Shown here piece after piece: positions 37,796-50,012 of a DNA stretch of 64,000 bases. The notes under the pieces were generated by a model. The model was not told the DNA's origin, ran no database searches, and saw nothing but the letters and a program-made list of their open reading frames with translations. The stretch is taken from positions 601,001-665,000 of the forward strand of contig CAWZYM010000407.1 of the NCBI GenBank assembly GCA_963966185.1, written 5' to 3'. The translations under genes and the position numbers were made by a program. Source of the stretch: Rhabditoides inermis. Its lineage: Eukaryota > Nematoda > Chromadorea > Rhabditida > Rhabditidae. The stretch's first letter is position 1, and each line of letters opens with the position of its first letter.

Positions 37796-40668
37796 GAGTC
37801 TTATATGAGATTCATTTGAGTCTCTTATAAAATTCATTTGAGATTCATTTGAGTCTCATATGAGATTTGTTCGAGTCTCATGTGAGATTTGTTTGAGTCT
37901 CATATGAGATTAATTTGAGATTCATGTGAGTCTCATATGAGATTCATTTGAGATTCATGTGAGTCTCATATGAGATTCATTCGAGTCTCATATGAGATTT
38001 GTTTGAGTCTCATATGAGATTTGTTTGAGTCTTATATGATATTCATTTGAGATCTATGTGAGTCTCATGTGAGATTCATTTGAGTCTCATATGAGATTTG
38101 TTTGAGTCTCATAAGAAACTTGTTTGAATGAGATTTGTCTGAGTCTCATATGAGATTCAATTGAGATTCCTGTGAGTCTCATATGAAATTCATGAAAGAT
38201 TCCTGTGAGTCTCATATGAGATTCATTTGAGATTCATGTGAGTCTCATATGAGATTCATTTGAGATTCATGTGAGTCTCATATGAGATTCATTTGAGTCT
38301 CATATGAGATTTGTTTGAGTCTCATATGAGACTTGTTTGAGTTTCATATGAGATTCATTTCAGTCTCATATGAGATTCAATTGAGATTCCTGTGAGTCTC
38401 ATATGAGATTCATTTGAGTCTCATATGAGATTTGTTCGAGTCTCATGTGAGATTCCTGTGAGTCTCATATGAGATTCATTTGAGATTTATGTGAGTCTCA
38501 TATGAGATTTGTTTGAGTCTTATATGAGATTCATTTGAGGCTCATAAGAAATTCATTTGAGTCTCATATGAGATTTGTTTGAGTCTCGTATGAGATTCAT
38601 TTGAGACTCAAATGAATCTCATGTGAGTCTCATATAATATTCATTTGAGTCTCATATGAGATTTGTTTGAGTTTCATACGAGATTCATTTGAGATTCCTG
38701 TGAGTCTCATATGAGATTAGTTTGAGATTCATGTGAGTCTCATATGAAATTCATTTGAGATTCATGTGAGTCTCATATGAGATTTATTTGAGTCTCATAT
38801 GAGATTTGTTTGCGTCTCGTATGAGATTCATTTGAGTCTCATATGAGATTTGTTTGAGTCTCATATGAGATTTGTTTAAGTCTTATATGAGATTCATTTG
38901 AGTCTCTTATGAAATTCATTTGAGATTCATTTGAGTCTCATATGAGATTTGTTTGAGTCTCATTTGAGATTTGTTTGAGTCTCATATGAGATTCATTTGA
39001 GTCTCTAATGAGATTTGTTTGAGTCTCATGTGAGATTCCTGTGAGTCTCATATGAGTTTCATTTGAGATTTATGTGAGTCTCATATGAGATTCATTTGAG
39101 TCTCATATGAGATTTGTTTGAGTCTCGTATGAGATTCATTTGAGTCTCATATGAGATTCAATTGAGATTCCTGTGAGTCTCGTATGAGATTCATTTGAGT
39201 CTCATATGAGATTTGTTCGAGTCTCATGTGAGATTTGTTTGAGTCTCATATGAGATTAATTTGAGATTCATGTGAGTCTCATATGAGATTCATTTGAGAT
39301 TCATGTGAGTCTCATATGAGATTCATTCGAGTCTCATATGAGATTTGTTTGAGTCTCATATGAGATTTGTTTGAGTCTTATATGATATTCATTTGAGATC
39401 TATGTGAGTCTCATGTGAGATTCATTTGAGTCTCATATGAGATTTGTTTGAGTCTCATAAGAAACTTGTTTGAATGAGATTTGTCTGAGTCTCATATGAG
39501 ATTTGTTTGAGTCTTATATGAGATTCATTTGAGTCTTATAAAAAATTCATTCGAGTCTCATATGAGATTTGTTTGAGTCTCGTATGAGATTCATTTGATT
39601 CTCATATGAGATTTGTTTGAGTCTCATATGAGATTTGTTTAAGTCTTATATGAGATTCATTTGAGTCTCTTATGAAATTTATTTGAGATTCCTGTGAGTC
39701 TCATATGAGATTAATTTGAGATTCATGTGAGTCTCATATGAGATTCATTTGAGTCTCATATGAGATTTGTTTGAGTCTCATATGAGACTTGTTTGAGTTT
39801 CATATGAGATTCATTTGAGATTCCTGTGAGTCTCATATGAGATTAGTTTGAGATTCATGTGAGTCTCATATGAAATTCATTTGAGATTCATGTGAGTCTC
39901 ATATGAGATTTATTTGAGTCTCATATGAGATTTGTTTGCGTCTCGTATGAGTTTCATTTGAGTCTCATATGAGATTTGTTTGAGTCTCATATGAGATTTG
40001 TTTAAGTCTTGTATGAGATTCATTTGAGTCTCATATGAGATTTGTTTGAGTTTCATATGAGATTCATTTGAGATTCCTGTGAGTCTCATATGAGATTAGT
40101 TTGAGATTCATGTGAGTCTCATATGAAATTCATTTGAGATTCATGTGAGTCTCATATGAGATTTATTTGAGTCTCATATGAGATTTGTTTGCGTCTCGTA
40201 TGAGATTCATTTGAGTCTCATATGAGATTTGTTTGAGTCTCATATGAGATTTGTTTAAGTCTTGTATGAGATTCATTTGAGTCTCTTATGAAATTCATTT
40301 GAGATTCCTGTGAGTCTCATATGAGATTAATTTGAGATTCATGTGAGTCTCATATGAGATTCATTTGAGATTCATGTGAGTCTCATATGAGATTCATTTG
40401 AGTCTCATATGAAATTTGTTTGAGTCTCATATGAGATTCATTTGAGTCTCATATGAGATTTGTTCGAGTCTCATGTGAGATTCCTGTGAGTCTCATATGA
40501 GATTCATTTGAGATTTATGTGAGTCTCATATGAGATTTGTTTGAGTATCATATGAGATTCATTTGAGATTCCTGTGAGTCTCATATGAGATTTGTTTGAG
40601 TCTCGTATGAGATTCATTTGAGTCTCATATGAGATTTGTTTGAGTCTCATATGAGATTTGTATGAGAT
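37796..40668 (+). repeat. Satellite A within the first 2952-bp exon-bearing unit
   Basis: With the following fragment this segment makes a 2952-bp unit (37717 to 40669). It contains a palindrome at 38590-38622 and two AAGAAACTTG markers near 38112 and 39455. No other sequence class is present. Confidence 0.95.
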
Positions 40669-40747
40669 CTGTCACTCACCCATGCCTCCCATGTAGACGG
40701 GAACAGCGGAAGCGACGCCGACGAGAGCGAGAAGAGCAGCGAACCTT
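40669..40747 (-). pseudogene. Signal-peptide exon fragment, copy 3
   Basis: Identical by eye to the copy at 37717 and with the same flanks (GTATGAGAT on the left, GAGTCTTATATG on the right), so it was copied with the surrounding satellite. Confidence 0.75.
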
Positions 40748-43587
40748 GAGTCTTATATGAGATTCATTTGAGTCTCTTATGAAATTCATTTGAGATTCAT
40801 TTGAGTCTCATATGAGATTTGTTCGAGTCTCATGTGAGATTTGTTTGAGTCTCATATGAGATTAATTTGAGATTCATGTGAGTCTCATATGAGATTCATT
40901 TGAGATTCATGTGAGTCTCATATGAGATTCATTCGAGTCTCATATGAGATTTGTTTGAGTCTCATATGAGATTTGTTTGAGTCTTATATGATATTCATTT
41001 GAGATCTATGTGAGTCTCATGTGAGATTCATTTGAGTCTCATATGAGATTTGTTTGAGTCTCATAAGAAACTTGTTTGAATGAGATTTGTCTGAGTCTCA
41101 TATGAGATTCAATTGAGATTCCTGTGAGTCTCATATGAAATTCATGAAAGATTCCTGTGAGTCTCATATGAGATTCATTTGAGATTCATGTGAGTCTCAT
41201 ATGAGATTCATTTGAGATTCATGTGAGTCTCATATGAGATTCATTTGAGTCTCATATGAGATTTGTTTGAGTCTCATATGAGACTTGTTTGAGTTTCATA
41301 TGAGATTCATTTCAGTCTCATATGAGATTCAATTGAGATTCCTGTGAGTCTCATATGAGATTCATTTGAGTCTCATATGAGATTTGTTCGAGTCTCATGT
41401 GAGATTCCTGTGAGTCTCATATGAGATTCATTTGAGATTTATGTGAGTCTCATATGAGATTTGTTTGAGTCTTATATGAGATTCATTTGAGGCTCATAAG
41501 AAATTCATTTGAGTCTCTTATGAGATTTGTTTGAGTCTCGTATGAGATTCATTTGAGACTCAAATGAATCTCATGTGAGTCTCATATGATATTCATTTGA
41601 GTCTCATATGAGATTTGTTTGAGTTTCATACGAGATTCATTTGAGATTCCTGTGAGTCTCATATGAGATTAGTTTGAGATTCATGTGAGTCTCATATGAA
41701 ATTCATTTGAGATTCATGTGAGTCTCATATGAGATTTATTTGAGTCTCATATGAGATTTGTTTGCGTCTCGTATGAGATTCATTTGAGTCTCATATGAGA
41801 TTTGTTTGAGTCTCATATGAGATTTGTTTAAGTCTTATATGAGATTCATTTGAGTCTCTTATGAAATTCATTTGAGATTCATTTGAGTCTCATATGAGAT
41901 TTGTTTGAGTCTCATTTGAGATTTGTTTGAGTCTCATATGAGATTCATTTGAGTCTCTAATGAGATTTGTTTGAGTCTCATGTGAGATTCCTGTGAGTCT
42001 CATATGAGTTTCATTTGAGATTTATGTGAGTCTCATATGAGATTCATTTGAGTCTCATATGAGATTTGTTTGAGTCTCGTATGAGATTCATTTGAGTCTC
42101 ATATGAGATTCAATTGAGATTCCTGTGAGTCTCGTATGAGATTCATTTGAGTCTCATATGAGATTTGTTCGAGTCTCATGTGAGATTTGTTTGAGTCTCA
42201 TATGAGATTAATTTGAGATTCATGTGAGTCTCATATGAGATTCATTTGAGATTCATGTGAGTCTCATATGAGATTCATTCGAGTCTCATATGAGATTTGT
42301 TTGAGTCTCATATGAGATTTGTTTGAGTCTCATATGATATTCATTTGAGATCTATGTGAGTCTCATGTGAGATTCATTTGAGTCTCATATGAGATTTGTT
42401 TGAGTCTCATAAGAAACTTGTTTGAATGAGATTTGTCTGAGTCTCATATGAGATTTGTTTGAGTCTTATATAAGATTCATTTGAGTCTTATAAAAAATTC
42501 ATTCGAGTCTCATATGAGATTTGTTTGAGTCTCGTATGAGATTCATTTGATTCTCATATGAGATTTGTTTGAGTCTCATATGAGATTTGTTTAAGTCTTA
42601 TATGAGATTCATTTGAGTCTCTTATGAAATTTATTTGAGATTCCTGTGAGTCTCATATGAGATTCATTTGAGTCTCATATGAGATTTGTTTGAGTCTCAT
42701 ATGAGACTTGTTTGAGTTTCATATGAGATTCATTTGAGATTCCTGTGAGTCTCATATGAGATTAGTTTGAGATTCATGTGAGTCTCATATGAAATTCATT
42801 TGAGATTCATGTGAGTCTCATATGAGATTTATTTGAGTCTCATATGAGATTTGTTTGCGTCTCGTATGAGTTTCATTTGAGTCTCATATGAGATTTGTTT
42901 GAGTCTCATATGAGATTTGTTTAAGTCTTGTATGAGATTCATTTGAGTCTCATATGAGATTTGTTTGAGTTTCATATGAGATTCATTTGAGATTCCTGTG
43001 AGTCTCATATGAGATTAGTTTGAGATTCATGTGAGTCTCATATGAAATTCATTTGAGATTCATGTGAGTCTCATATGAGATTTATTTGAGTCTCATATGA
43101 GATTTGTTTGCGTCTCGTATGAGATTCATTTGAGTCTCATATGAGATTTGTTTGAGTCTCATATGAGATTTGTTTAAGTCTTGTATGAGATTCATTTGAG
43201 TCTCTTATGAAATTCATTTGAGATTCCTGTGAGTCTCATATGAGATTAATTTGAGATTCATGTGAGTCTCATATGAGATTCATTTGAGATTCATGTGAGT
43301 CTCATATGAGATTCATTTGAGTCTCATATGAAATTTGTTTGAGTCTCATATGAGATTCATTTGAGTCTCATATGAGATTTGTTCGAGTCTCATGTGAGAT
43401 TCCTGTGAGTCTCATATGAGATTCATTTGAGATTTATGTGAGTCTCATATGAGATTTGTTTGAGTATCATATGAGATTCATTTGAGATTCCTGTGAGTCT
43501 CATATGAGATTTGTTTGAGTCTCGTATGAGATTCATTTGAGTCTCATATGAGATTTGTTTGAGTCTCATATAAGATTTGTATGAGAT
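40748..43587 (+). repeat. Satellite A within the second exon-bearing unit (2919 bp)
   Basis: Counterpart of 37796-40668. It is 33 bp (3 monomers) shorter because the GATTAATTTGAG group near 42655 is missing. A palindrome lies at 41542-41574. The left flank of the next fragment carries a private TATAAGATTTG change near 43570. Confidence 0.95.
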
Positions 43588-43666
43588 CTGTCACTCACCC
43601 ATGCCTCCCATGTAGACGGGAACAGCGGAAGCGACGCCGACGAGAGCGAGAAGAGCAGCGAACCTT
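43588..43666 (-). pseudogene. Signal-peptide exon fragment, copy 4
   Basis: Same 79 bp as copy 2, 2919 bp downstream of copy 3. This is the last copy before the satellite B blocks begin. Confidence 0.75.
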
Positions 43667-45660
43667 GAGTCTTATATGAGATTCATTTGAGTCTCTTATG
43701 AAATTCATTTGAGATTCATTTGAGTCTCATATGAGATTTGTTCGAGTCTCATGTGAGATTTGTTTGAGTCTCATATGAGATTAATTTGAGATTCATGTGA
43801 GTCTCATATGAGATTCATTTGAGATTCATGTGAGTCTCATATGAGATTCATTCGAGTCTCATATGAGATTTGTTTGAGTCTCATATGAGATTTGTTTGAG
43901 TCTTATATGATATTCATTTGAGATCTATGTGAGTCTCATGTGAGATTCATTTGAGTCTCATATGAGATTTGTTTGAGTCTCATAAGAAACTTGTTTGAAT
44001 GAGATTTGTCTGAGTCTCATATGAGATTCAATTGAGATTCCTGTGAGTCTCATATGAAATTCATGAAAGATTCCTGTGAGTCTCATATGAGATTCATTTG
44101 AGATTCATGTGAGTCTCATATGAGATTCATTTGAGATTCATGTGAGTCTCATATGAGATTCATTTGAGTCTCATATGAGATTTGTTTGAGTCTCATATGA
44201 GACTTGTTTGAGTTTCATATGAGATTCATTTCAGTCTCATATGAGATTCAATTGAGATTCCTGTGAGTCTCATATGAGATTCATTTGAGTCTCATATGAG
44301 ATTTGTTCGAGTCTCATGTGAGATTCCTGTGAGTCTCATATGAGATTCATTTGAGATTTATGTGAGTCTCATATGAGATTTGTTTGAGTCTTATATGAGA
44401 TTCATTTGAGGCTCATAAGAAATTCATTTGAGTCTCATATGAGATTTGTTTGAGTCTCGTATGAGATTCATTTGAGACTCAAATGAATCTCATGTGAGTC
44501 TCATATGATATTCATTTGAGTCTCATATGAGATTTGTTTGAGTTTCATACGAGATTCATTTGAGATTCCTGTGAGTCTCATATGAGATTAGTTTGAGATT
44601 CATGTGAGTCTCATATGAAATTCATTTGAGATTCATGTGAGTCTCATATGAGATTTATTTGAGTCTCATATGAGATTTGTTTGCGTCTCGTATGAGATTC
44701 ATTTGAGTCTCATATGAGATTTGTTTGAGTCTCATATGAGATTTGTTTAAGTCTTGTATGAGATTCATTTGAGTCTCTTATGAAATTCATTTGAGATTCC
44801 TGTGAGTCTCATATGAGATTAATTTGAGATTAATGTGAGTCTCATATGAGATTCATTTGAGATCCATGTGAGTCTCATATGAGATTCATTTGAGTCTCAT
44901 ATGAAATTTGTTTGAGTCTCATATGAGATTCATTTGAGTCTCATATGAGATTTGTTCGAGTCTCATGTGAGATTCCTGTGAGTCTCATATGAGATTCATT
45001 TGAGATTTATGTGAGTCTCATATGAGATTTGTTTGAGTCTTATATGAGATTCATTTGAGTCTTATAAAAAATTCATTTGAGTCTCATATGAGATTTGTTT
45101 GAGTCTCGTATGAGATTCATTTGATTCTCATATGAGATTTGTTTGAGTCTCATATGAGATTTGTTTAAGTCTTATATGAGATTCATTTGAGTCTCTTATG
45201 AAATTTATTTGAGATTCCTGTGAGTCTCATATGAGATTAATTTGAGATTCATGTGAGTCTCATATGAGATTCATTTGAGTCTCATATGAGATTTGTTTGA
45301 GTCTCATATGAGACTTGTTTGAGTTTCATATGAGATTCATTTGAGATTCCTGTGAGTCTCATATGAGATTAGTTTGAGATTCATGTGAGTCTCATATGAA
45401 ATTCATTTGAGATTCATGTGAGTCTCATATGAGATTTATTTGAGTCTCATATGAGATTTGTTTGCGTCTCGTCTCATTTGAGATTTGTTTGAGTCTCATA
45501 TGAGATTCATTTGAGTCTCTAATGAGATTTGTTTGAGTCTCATGTGAGATTCCTGTGAGTCTCATATGAGTTTCATTTGAGATTTATGTGAGTCTCATAT
45601 GAGATTCATTTGAGTCTCATATGAGATTTGTTTGAGTCTCGTATGAGATTCATTTGAGTC
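43667..45660 (+). repeat. Satellite A leading into satellite B block 1
   Basis: From about 44132 this is the A part of a 2426-bp A+B composite. It has a palindrome at 44461-44493. Near 45465-45480 it has a characteristic internal junction, GCGTCTCGTCTCATTTGAG, where the usual TCTCGTATGAG is broken. The array ends with GAGATTCATTTGAGTC before the first TTCCTAACTTC. Confidence 0.95.
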
Positions 45661-46557
45661 TTCCTAACTTCCTATTGATGTGCTATTGTTTCTAACTTCT
45701 TCCTGACTCCTTCCTAACTTCTTCCTAACTTCTTCCTAACTTCTTCCTAACTTCTTCCTAACTTCTTCCTAACTTCTTCCTAACTTCTTCCTAACTTCTT
45801 TCTAACTTCTTCCTAACTTCTTCCTAACTTCTTCCTAACTTCTTCCTAACTTCTTCCTAACTTCTTCCTAACTTCTTCCTAATTTCTTCCTAACTTCTTC
45901 CTAACTTCCTATTGATGTGCTATTGTTTCTAACTTCTTCCTAACTTCTTCCTAACTTCTTCCTAACTTCTTCCTAACTTCTTCCTAACTTCTTCCTAACT
46001 TCTTTCTAACTTCTTCCTAACTTCTTCCTAACTTCTTCCTAACTTCTTCCTAACTTCTTCCTAACTTCTTCCTAATTTCTTCCTAACTTCTTCCTAACTT
46101 CCTATTGATGTGCTATTGTTTCTAACTTCTTCCTGACTTCTTCCTAACTTCTTCCTAACTTCTTCCTAACTTCTTCCTAACTTCTTCCTAACTTCTTTCT
46201 AACTTCTTCCTAACTTCTTCCTAACTTCTTCCTAAGATTTCCTAACTTCTTCCTAACTTCTTCTTAACTTCTTCCTAACTTCTTCCTAACTTCCTATTGA
46301 TGTGCTATTGTTTCTAACTTCTTCCTGACTTCTTCCTAACTTCTTCCTAACTTCTTCCTAACTTCTTCCTAACTTCTTCCTAACTTCTTCCTAACTTCTT
46401 CCTAACTTCTTCCTAACTTCTTTCTAACTTCTTCCTAACTTCTTCCTAACTTCTTCCTAACTTCTTCCTAACTTCTTCCTAACTTCTTCCTAATCTCTTC
46501 CTAACTTCTTCCTAACTTCCTATTGATGTGCTATTGTTTCTAACTTCTTCCTGACTT
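45661..46557 (+). repeat. Satellite B block 1 (TTCCTAACTTC)n
   Basis: The 11-bp monomer TTCCTAACTTC is unrelated to satellite A. The plus strand is over 80% pyrimidine. Monomer runs are punctuated by one variant phrase, CCTATTGATGTGCTATTG, at 45671, 45908, 46101, 46293 and 46519 (steps 237, 193, 192, 226). A TTCTTTCTAAC variant usually lies mid-unit and CCTAATTTC near the unit end. The 192 step is explained by a 1-bp-short monomer (CCTAAGATTT). TAA every 11 bases closes all forward frames. Confidence 0.95.
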
Positions 46558-48086
46558 TGAGATTCATGTGAGTCTCATATGAGATTCATTTGAGTCTCAT
46601 ATGAGATTTGTTTGAGTCTCATATGAGACTTGTTTGAGTTTCATATGAGATTCATTTCAGTCTCATATGAGATTCAATTGAGATTCCTGTGAGTCTCATA
46701 TGAGATTCATTTGAGTCTCATATGAGATTTGTTCGAGTCTCATGTGAGATTCCTGTGAGTCTCATATGAGATTCATTTGAGATTTATGTGAGTCTCATAT
46801 GAGATTTGTTTGAGTCTTATATGAGATTCATTTGAGGCTCATAAGAAATTCATTTGAGTCTCATATGAGATTTGTTTGAGTCTCGTATGAGATTCATTTG
46901 AGACTCAAATGAATCTCATGTGAGTCTCATATGATATTCATTTGAGTCTCATATGAGATTTGTTTGAGTTTCATACGAGATTCATTTGAGATTCCTGTGA
47001 GTCTCATATGAGATTAGTTTGAGATTCATGTGAGTCTCATATGAAATTCATTTGAGATTCATGTGAGTCTCATATGAGATTTATTTGAGTCTCATATGAG
47101 ATTTGTTTGCGTCTCGTATGAGATTCATTTGAGTCTCATATGAGATTTGTTTGAGTCTCATATGAGATTTGTTTAAGTCTTGTATGAGATTCATTTGAGT
47201 CTCTTATGAAATTCATTTGAGATTCCTGTGAGTCTCATATGAGATTAATTTGAGATTAATGTGAGTCTCATATGAGATTCATTTGAGATCCATGTGAGTC
47301 TCATATGAGATTCATTTGAGTCTCATATGAAATTTGTTTGAGTCTCATATGAGATTCATTTGAGTCTCATATGAGATTTGTTCGAGTCTCATGTGAGATT
47401 CCTGTGAGTCTCATATGAGATTCATTTGAGATTTATGTGAGTCTCATATGAGATTTGTTTGAGTCTTATATGAGATTCATTTGAGTCTTATAAAAAATTC
47501 ATTTGAGTCTCATATGAGATTTGTTTGAGTCTCGTATGAGATTCATTTGATTCTCATATGAGATTTGTTTGAGTCTCATATGAGATTTGTTTAAGTCTTA
47601 TATGAGATTCATTTGAGTCTCTTATGAAATTTATTTGAGATTCCTGTGAGTCTCATATGAGATTAATTTGAGATTCATGTGAGTCTCATATGAGATTCAT
47701 TTGAGTCTCATATGAGATTTGTTTGAGTCTCATATGAGACTTGTTTGAGTTTCATATGAGATTCATTTGAGATTCCTGTGAGTCTCATATGAGATTAGTT
47801 TGAGATTCATGTGAGTCTCATATGAAATTCATTTGAGATTCATGTGAGTCTCATATGAGATTTATTTGAGTCTCATATGAGATTTGTTTGCGTCTCGTCT
47901 CATTTGAGATTTGTTTGAGTCTCATATGAGATTCATTTGAGTCTCTAATGAGATTTGTTTGAGTCTCATGTGAGATTCCTGTGAGTCTCATATGAGTTTC
48001 ATTTGAGATTTATGTGAGTCTCATATGAGATTCATTTGAGTCTCATATGAGATTTGTTTGAGTCTCGTATGAGATTCATTTGAGTC
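46558..48086 (+). repeat. Satellite A between B blocks 1 and 2
   Basis: This is the A part of the second 2426-bp composite. It starts TGAGATTCATGTGAG directly after TTCCTGACTT. It contains a palindrome at 46887-46919 and the GCGTCTCGTCTC junction near 47889. Confidence 0.95.
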
Positions 48087-48983
48087 TTCCTAACTTCCTA
48101 TTGATGTGCTATTGTTTCTAACTTCTTCCTGACTCCTTCCTAACTTCTTCCTAACTTCTTCCTAACTTCTTCCTAACTTCTTCCTAACTTCTTCCTAACT
48201 TCTTCCTAACTTCTTCCTAACTTCTTTCTAACTTCTTCCTAACTTCTTCCTAACTTCTTCCTAACTTCTTCCTAACTTCTTCCTAACTTCTTCCTAACTT
48301 CTTCCTAATTTCTTCCTAACTTCTTCCTAACTTCCTATTGATGTGCTATTGTTTCTAACTTCTTCCTAACTTCTTCCTAACTTCTTCCTAACTTCTTCCT
48401 AACTTCTTCCTAACTTCTTCCTAACTTCTTTCTAACTTCTTCCTAACTTCTTCCTAACTTCTTCCTAACTTCTTCCTAACTTCTTCCTAACTTCTTCCTA
48501 ATTTCTTCCTAACTTCTTCCTAACTTCCTATTGATGTGCTATTGTTTCTAACTTCTTCCTGACTTCTTCCTAACTTCTTCCTAACTTCTTCCTAACTTCT
48601 TCCTAACTTCTTCCTAACTTCTTTCTAACTTCTTCCTAACTTCTTCCTAACTTCTTCCTAAGATTTCCTAACTTCTTCCTAACTTCTTCTTAACTTCTTC
48701 CTAACTTCTTCCTAACTTCCTATTGATGTGCTATTGTTTCTAACTTCTTCCTGACTTCTTCCTAACTTCTTCCTAACTTCTTCCTAACTTCTTCCTAACT
48801 TCTTCCTAACTTCTTCCTAACTTCTTCCTAACTTCTTCCTAACTTCTTTCTAACTTCTTCCTAACTTCTTCCTAACTTCTTCCTAACTTCTTCCTAACTT
48901 CTTCCTAACTTCTTCCTAATCTCTTCCTAACTTCTTCCTAACTTCCTATTGATGTGCTATTGTTTCTAACTTCTTCCTGACTT
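48087..48983 (+). repeat. Satellite B block 2
   Basis: Same length (897 bp) and variant order as block 1, including the odd CCTAAGATTTCC and TTCTTAACTTC monomers. The two blocks are copies of one template. Confidence 0.95.
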
Positions 48984-49330
48984 TGAGATTCATGTGAGTC
49001 TCATATGAGATTCATTTGAGTCTCATATGAGATTTGTTTGAGTCTCATATGAGACTTGTTTGAGTTTCATATGAGATTCATTTCAGTCTCATATGAGATT
49101 CAATTGAGATTCCTGTGAGTCTCATATGAGATTCATTTGAGTCTCATATGAGATTCGTTCGAGTCTCATGTGAGATTCCTGTGAGTCTCATATGAGATTC
49201 ATTTGAGATTTATGTGAGTCTCATATGAGATTTGTTTGAGTCTTATATGAGATTCATTTGAGGCTCATAAGAAATTCATTTGAGTCTCATATGAGATTTG
49301 TTTGAGTCTCGTATGAGATTCATTTGAGTC
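48984..49330 (+). repeat. Short satellite A segment between B blocks 2 and 3
   Basis: Only 347 bp. It follows 46558-46904 until GTCTCGTATGAGATTCATTTG, then enters satellite B instead of the palindrome found there. It looks like a crossover or deletion product. Confidence 0.9.
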
Positions 49331-50012
49331 TTCCTAACTTCCTATTGATGTGCTATTGTTTCTAACTTCTTCCTGACTCCTTCCTAACTTCTTCCTAACT
49401 TCTTCCTAACTTCTTCCTAACTTCTTCCTAACTTCTTCCTAACTTCTTCCTAACTTCTTCCTAACTTCTTTCTAACTTCTTCCTAACTTCTTCCTAACTT
49501 CTTCCTAACTTCTTCCTAACTTCTTCCTAACTTCTTCCTAACTTCTTCCTAACTTCTTCCTAATTTCTTCCTAACTTCTTCCTAACTTCCTATTGATGTG
49601 CTATTGTTTCTAACTTCTTCCTAACTTCTTCCTAACTTCTTCCTAACTTCTTCCTAACTTCTTCCTAACTTCTTCCTAACTTCTTTCTAACTTCTTCCTA
49701 ACTTCTTCCTAACTTCTTCCTAACTTCTTCCTAACTTCTTCCTAACTTCTTCCTAATTTCTTCCTAACTTCTTCCTAACTTCCTGTTGATGTGCTATTGT
49801 TTCTAACTTCTTCCTGACTTCTTCCTAACTTCTTCCTAACTTCTTCCTAACTTCTTCCTAACTTCTTCCTAACTTCTTTCTAACTTCTTCCTAACTTCTT
49901 CCTAACTTCTTCCTAAGATTTCCTAACTTCTTCCTAACTTCTTCCTAATCTCTTCCTAACTTCTTCCTAACTTCCTATTGATGTGCTATTGTTTCTAACT
50001 TCTTCCTGACTT
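49331..50012 (+). repeat. Satellite B block 3 (shortened, 682 bp)
   Basis: Begins and ends like blocks 1 and 2 but has fewer higher-order units: the segment between CCTAAGATTTCC and the terminal CCTAATCTC is collapsed. One copy of the punctuation phrase reads CCTGTTGATG (near 49783). Confidence 0.95.

Larger units (their letters stand above)
44132..48983 (+). repeat. 2426-bp A+B composite unit in tandem, two copies
   Basis: 44132-46557 and 46558-48983 match by eye at a fixed offset of 2426: palindrome 44461 and 46887, B block starts 45661 and 48087, B block ends 46557 and 48983. Each unit is about 1529 bp of satellite A followed by 897 bp of satellite B. A related unit recurs 13831 bp on (palindrome 58292, B block from 59492), so the composite is itself a higher-order repeat. 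Confidence 0.85.
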
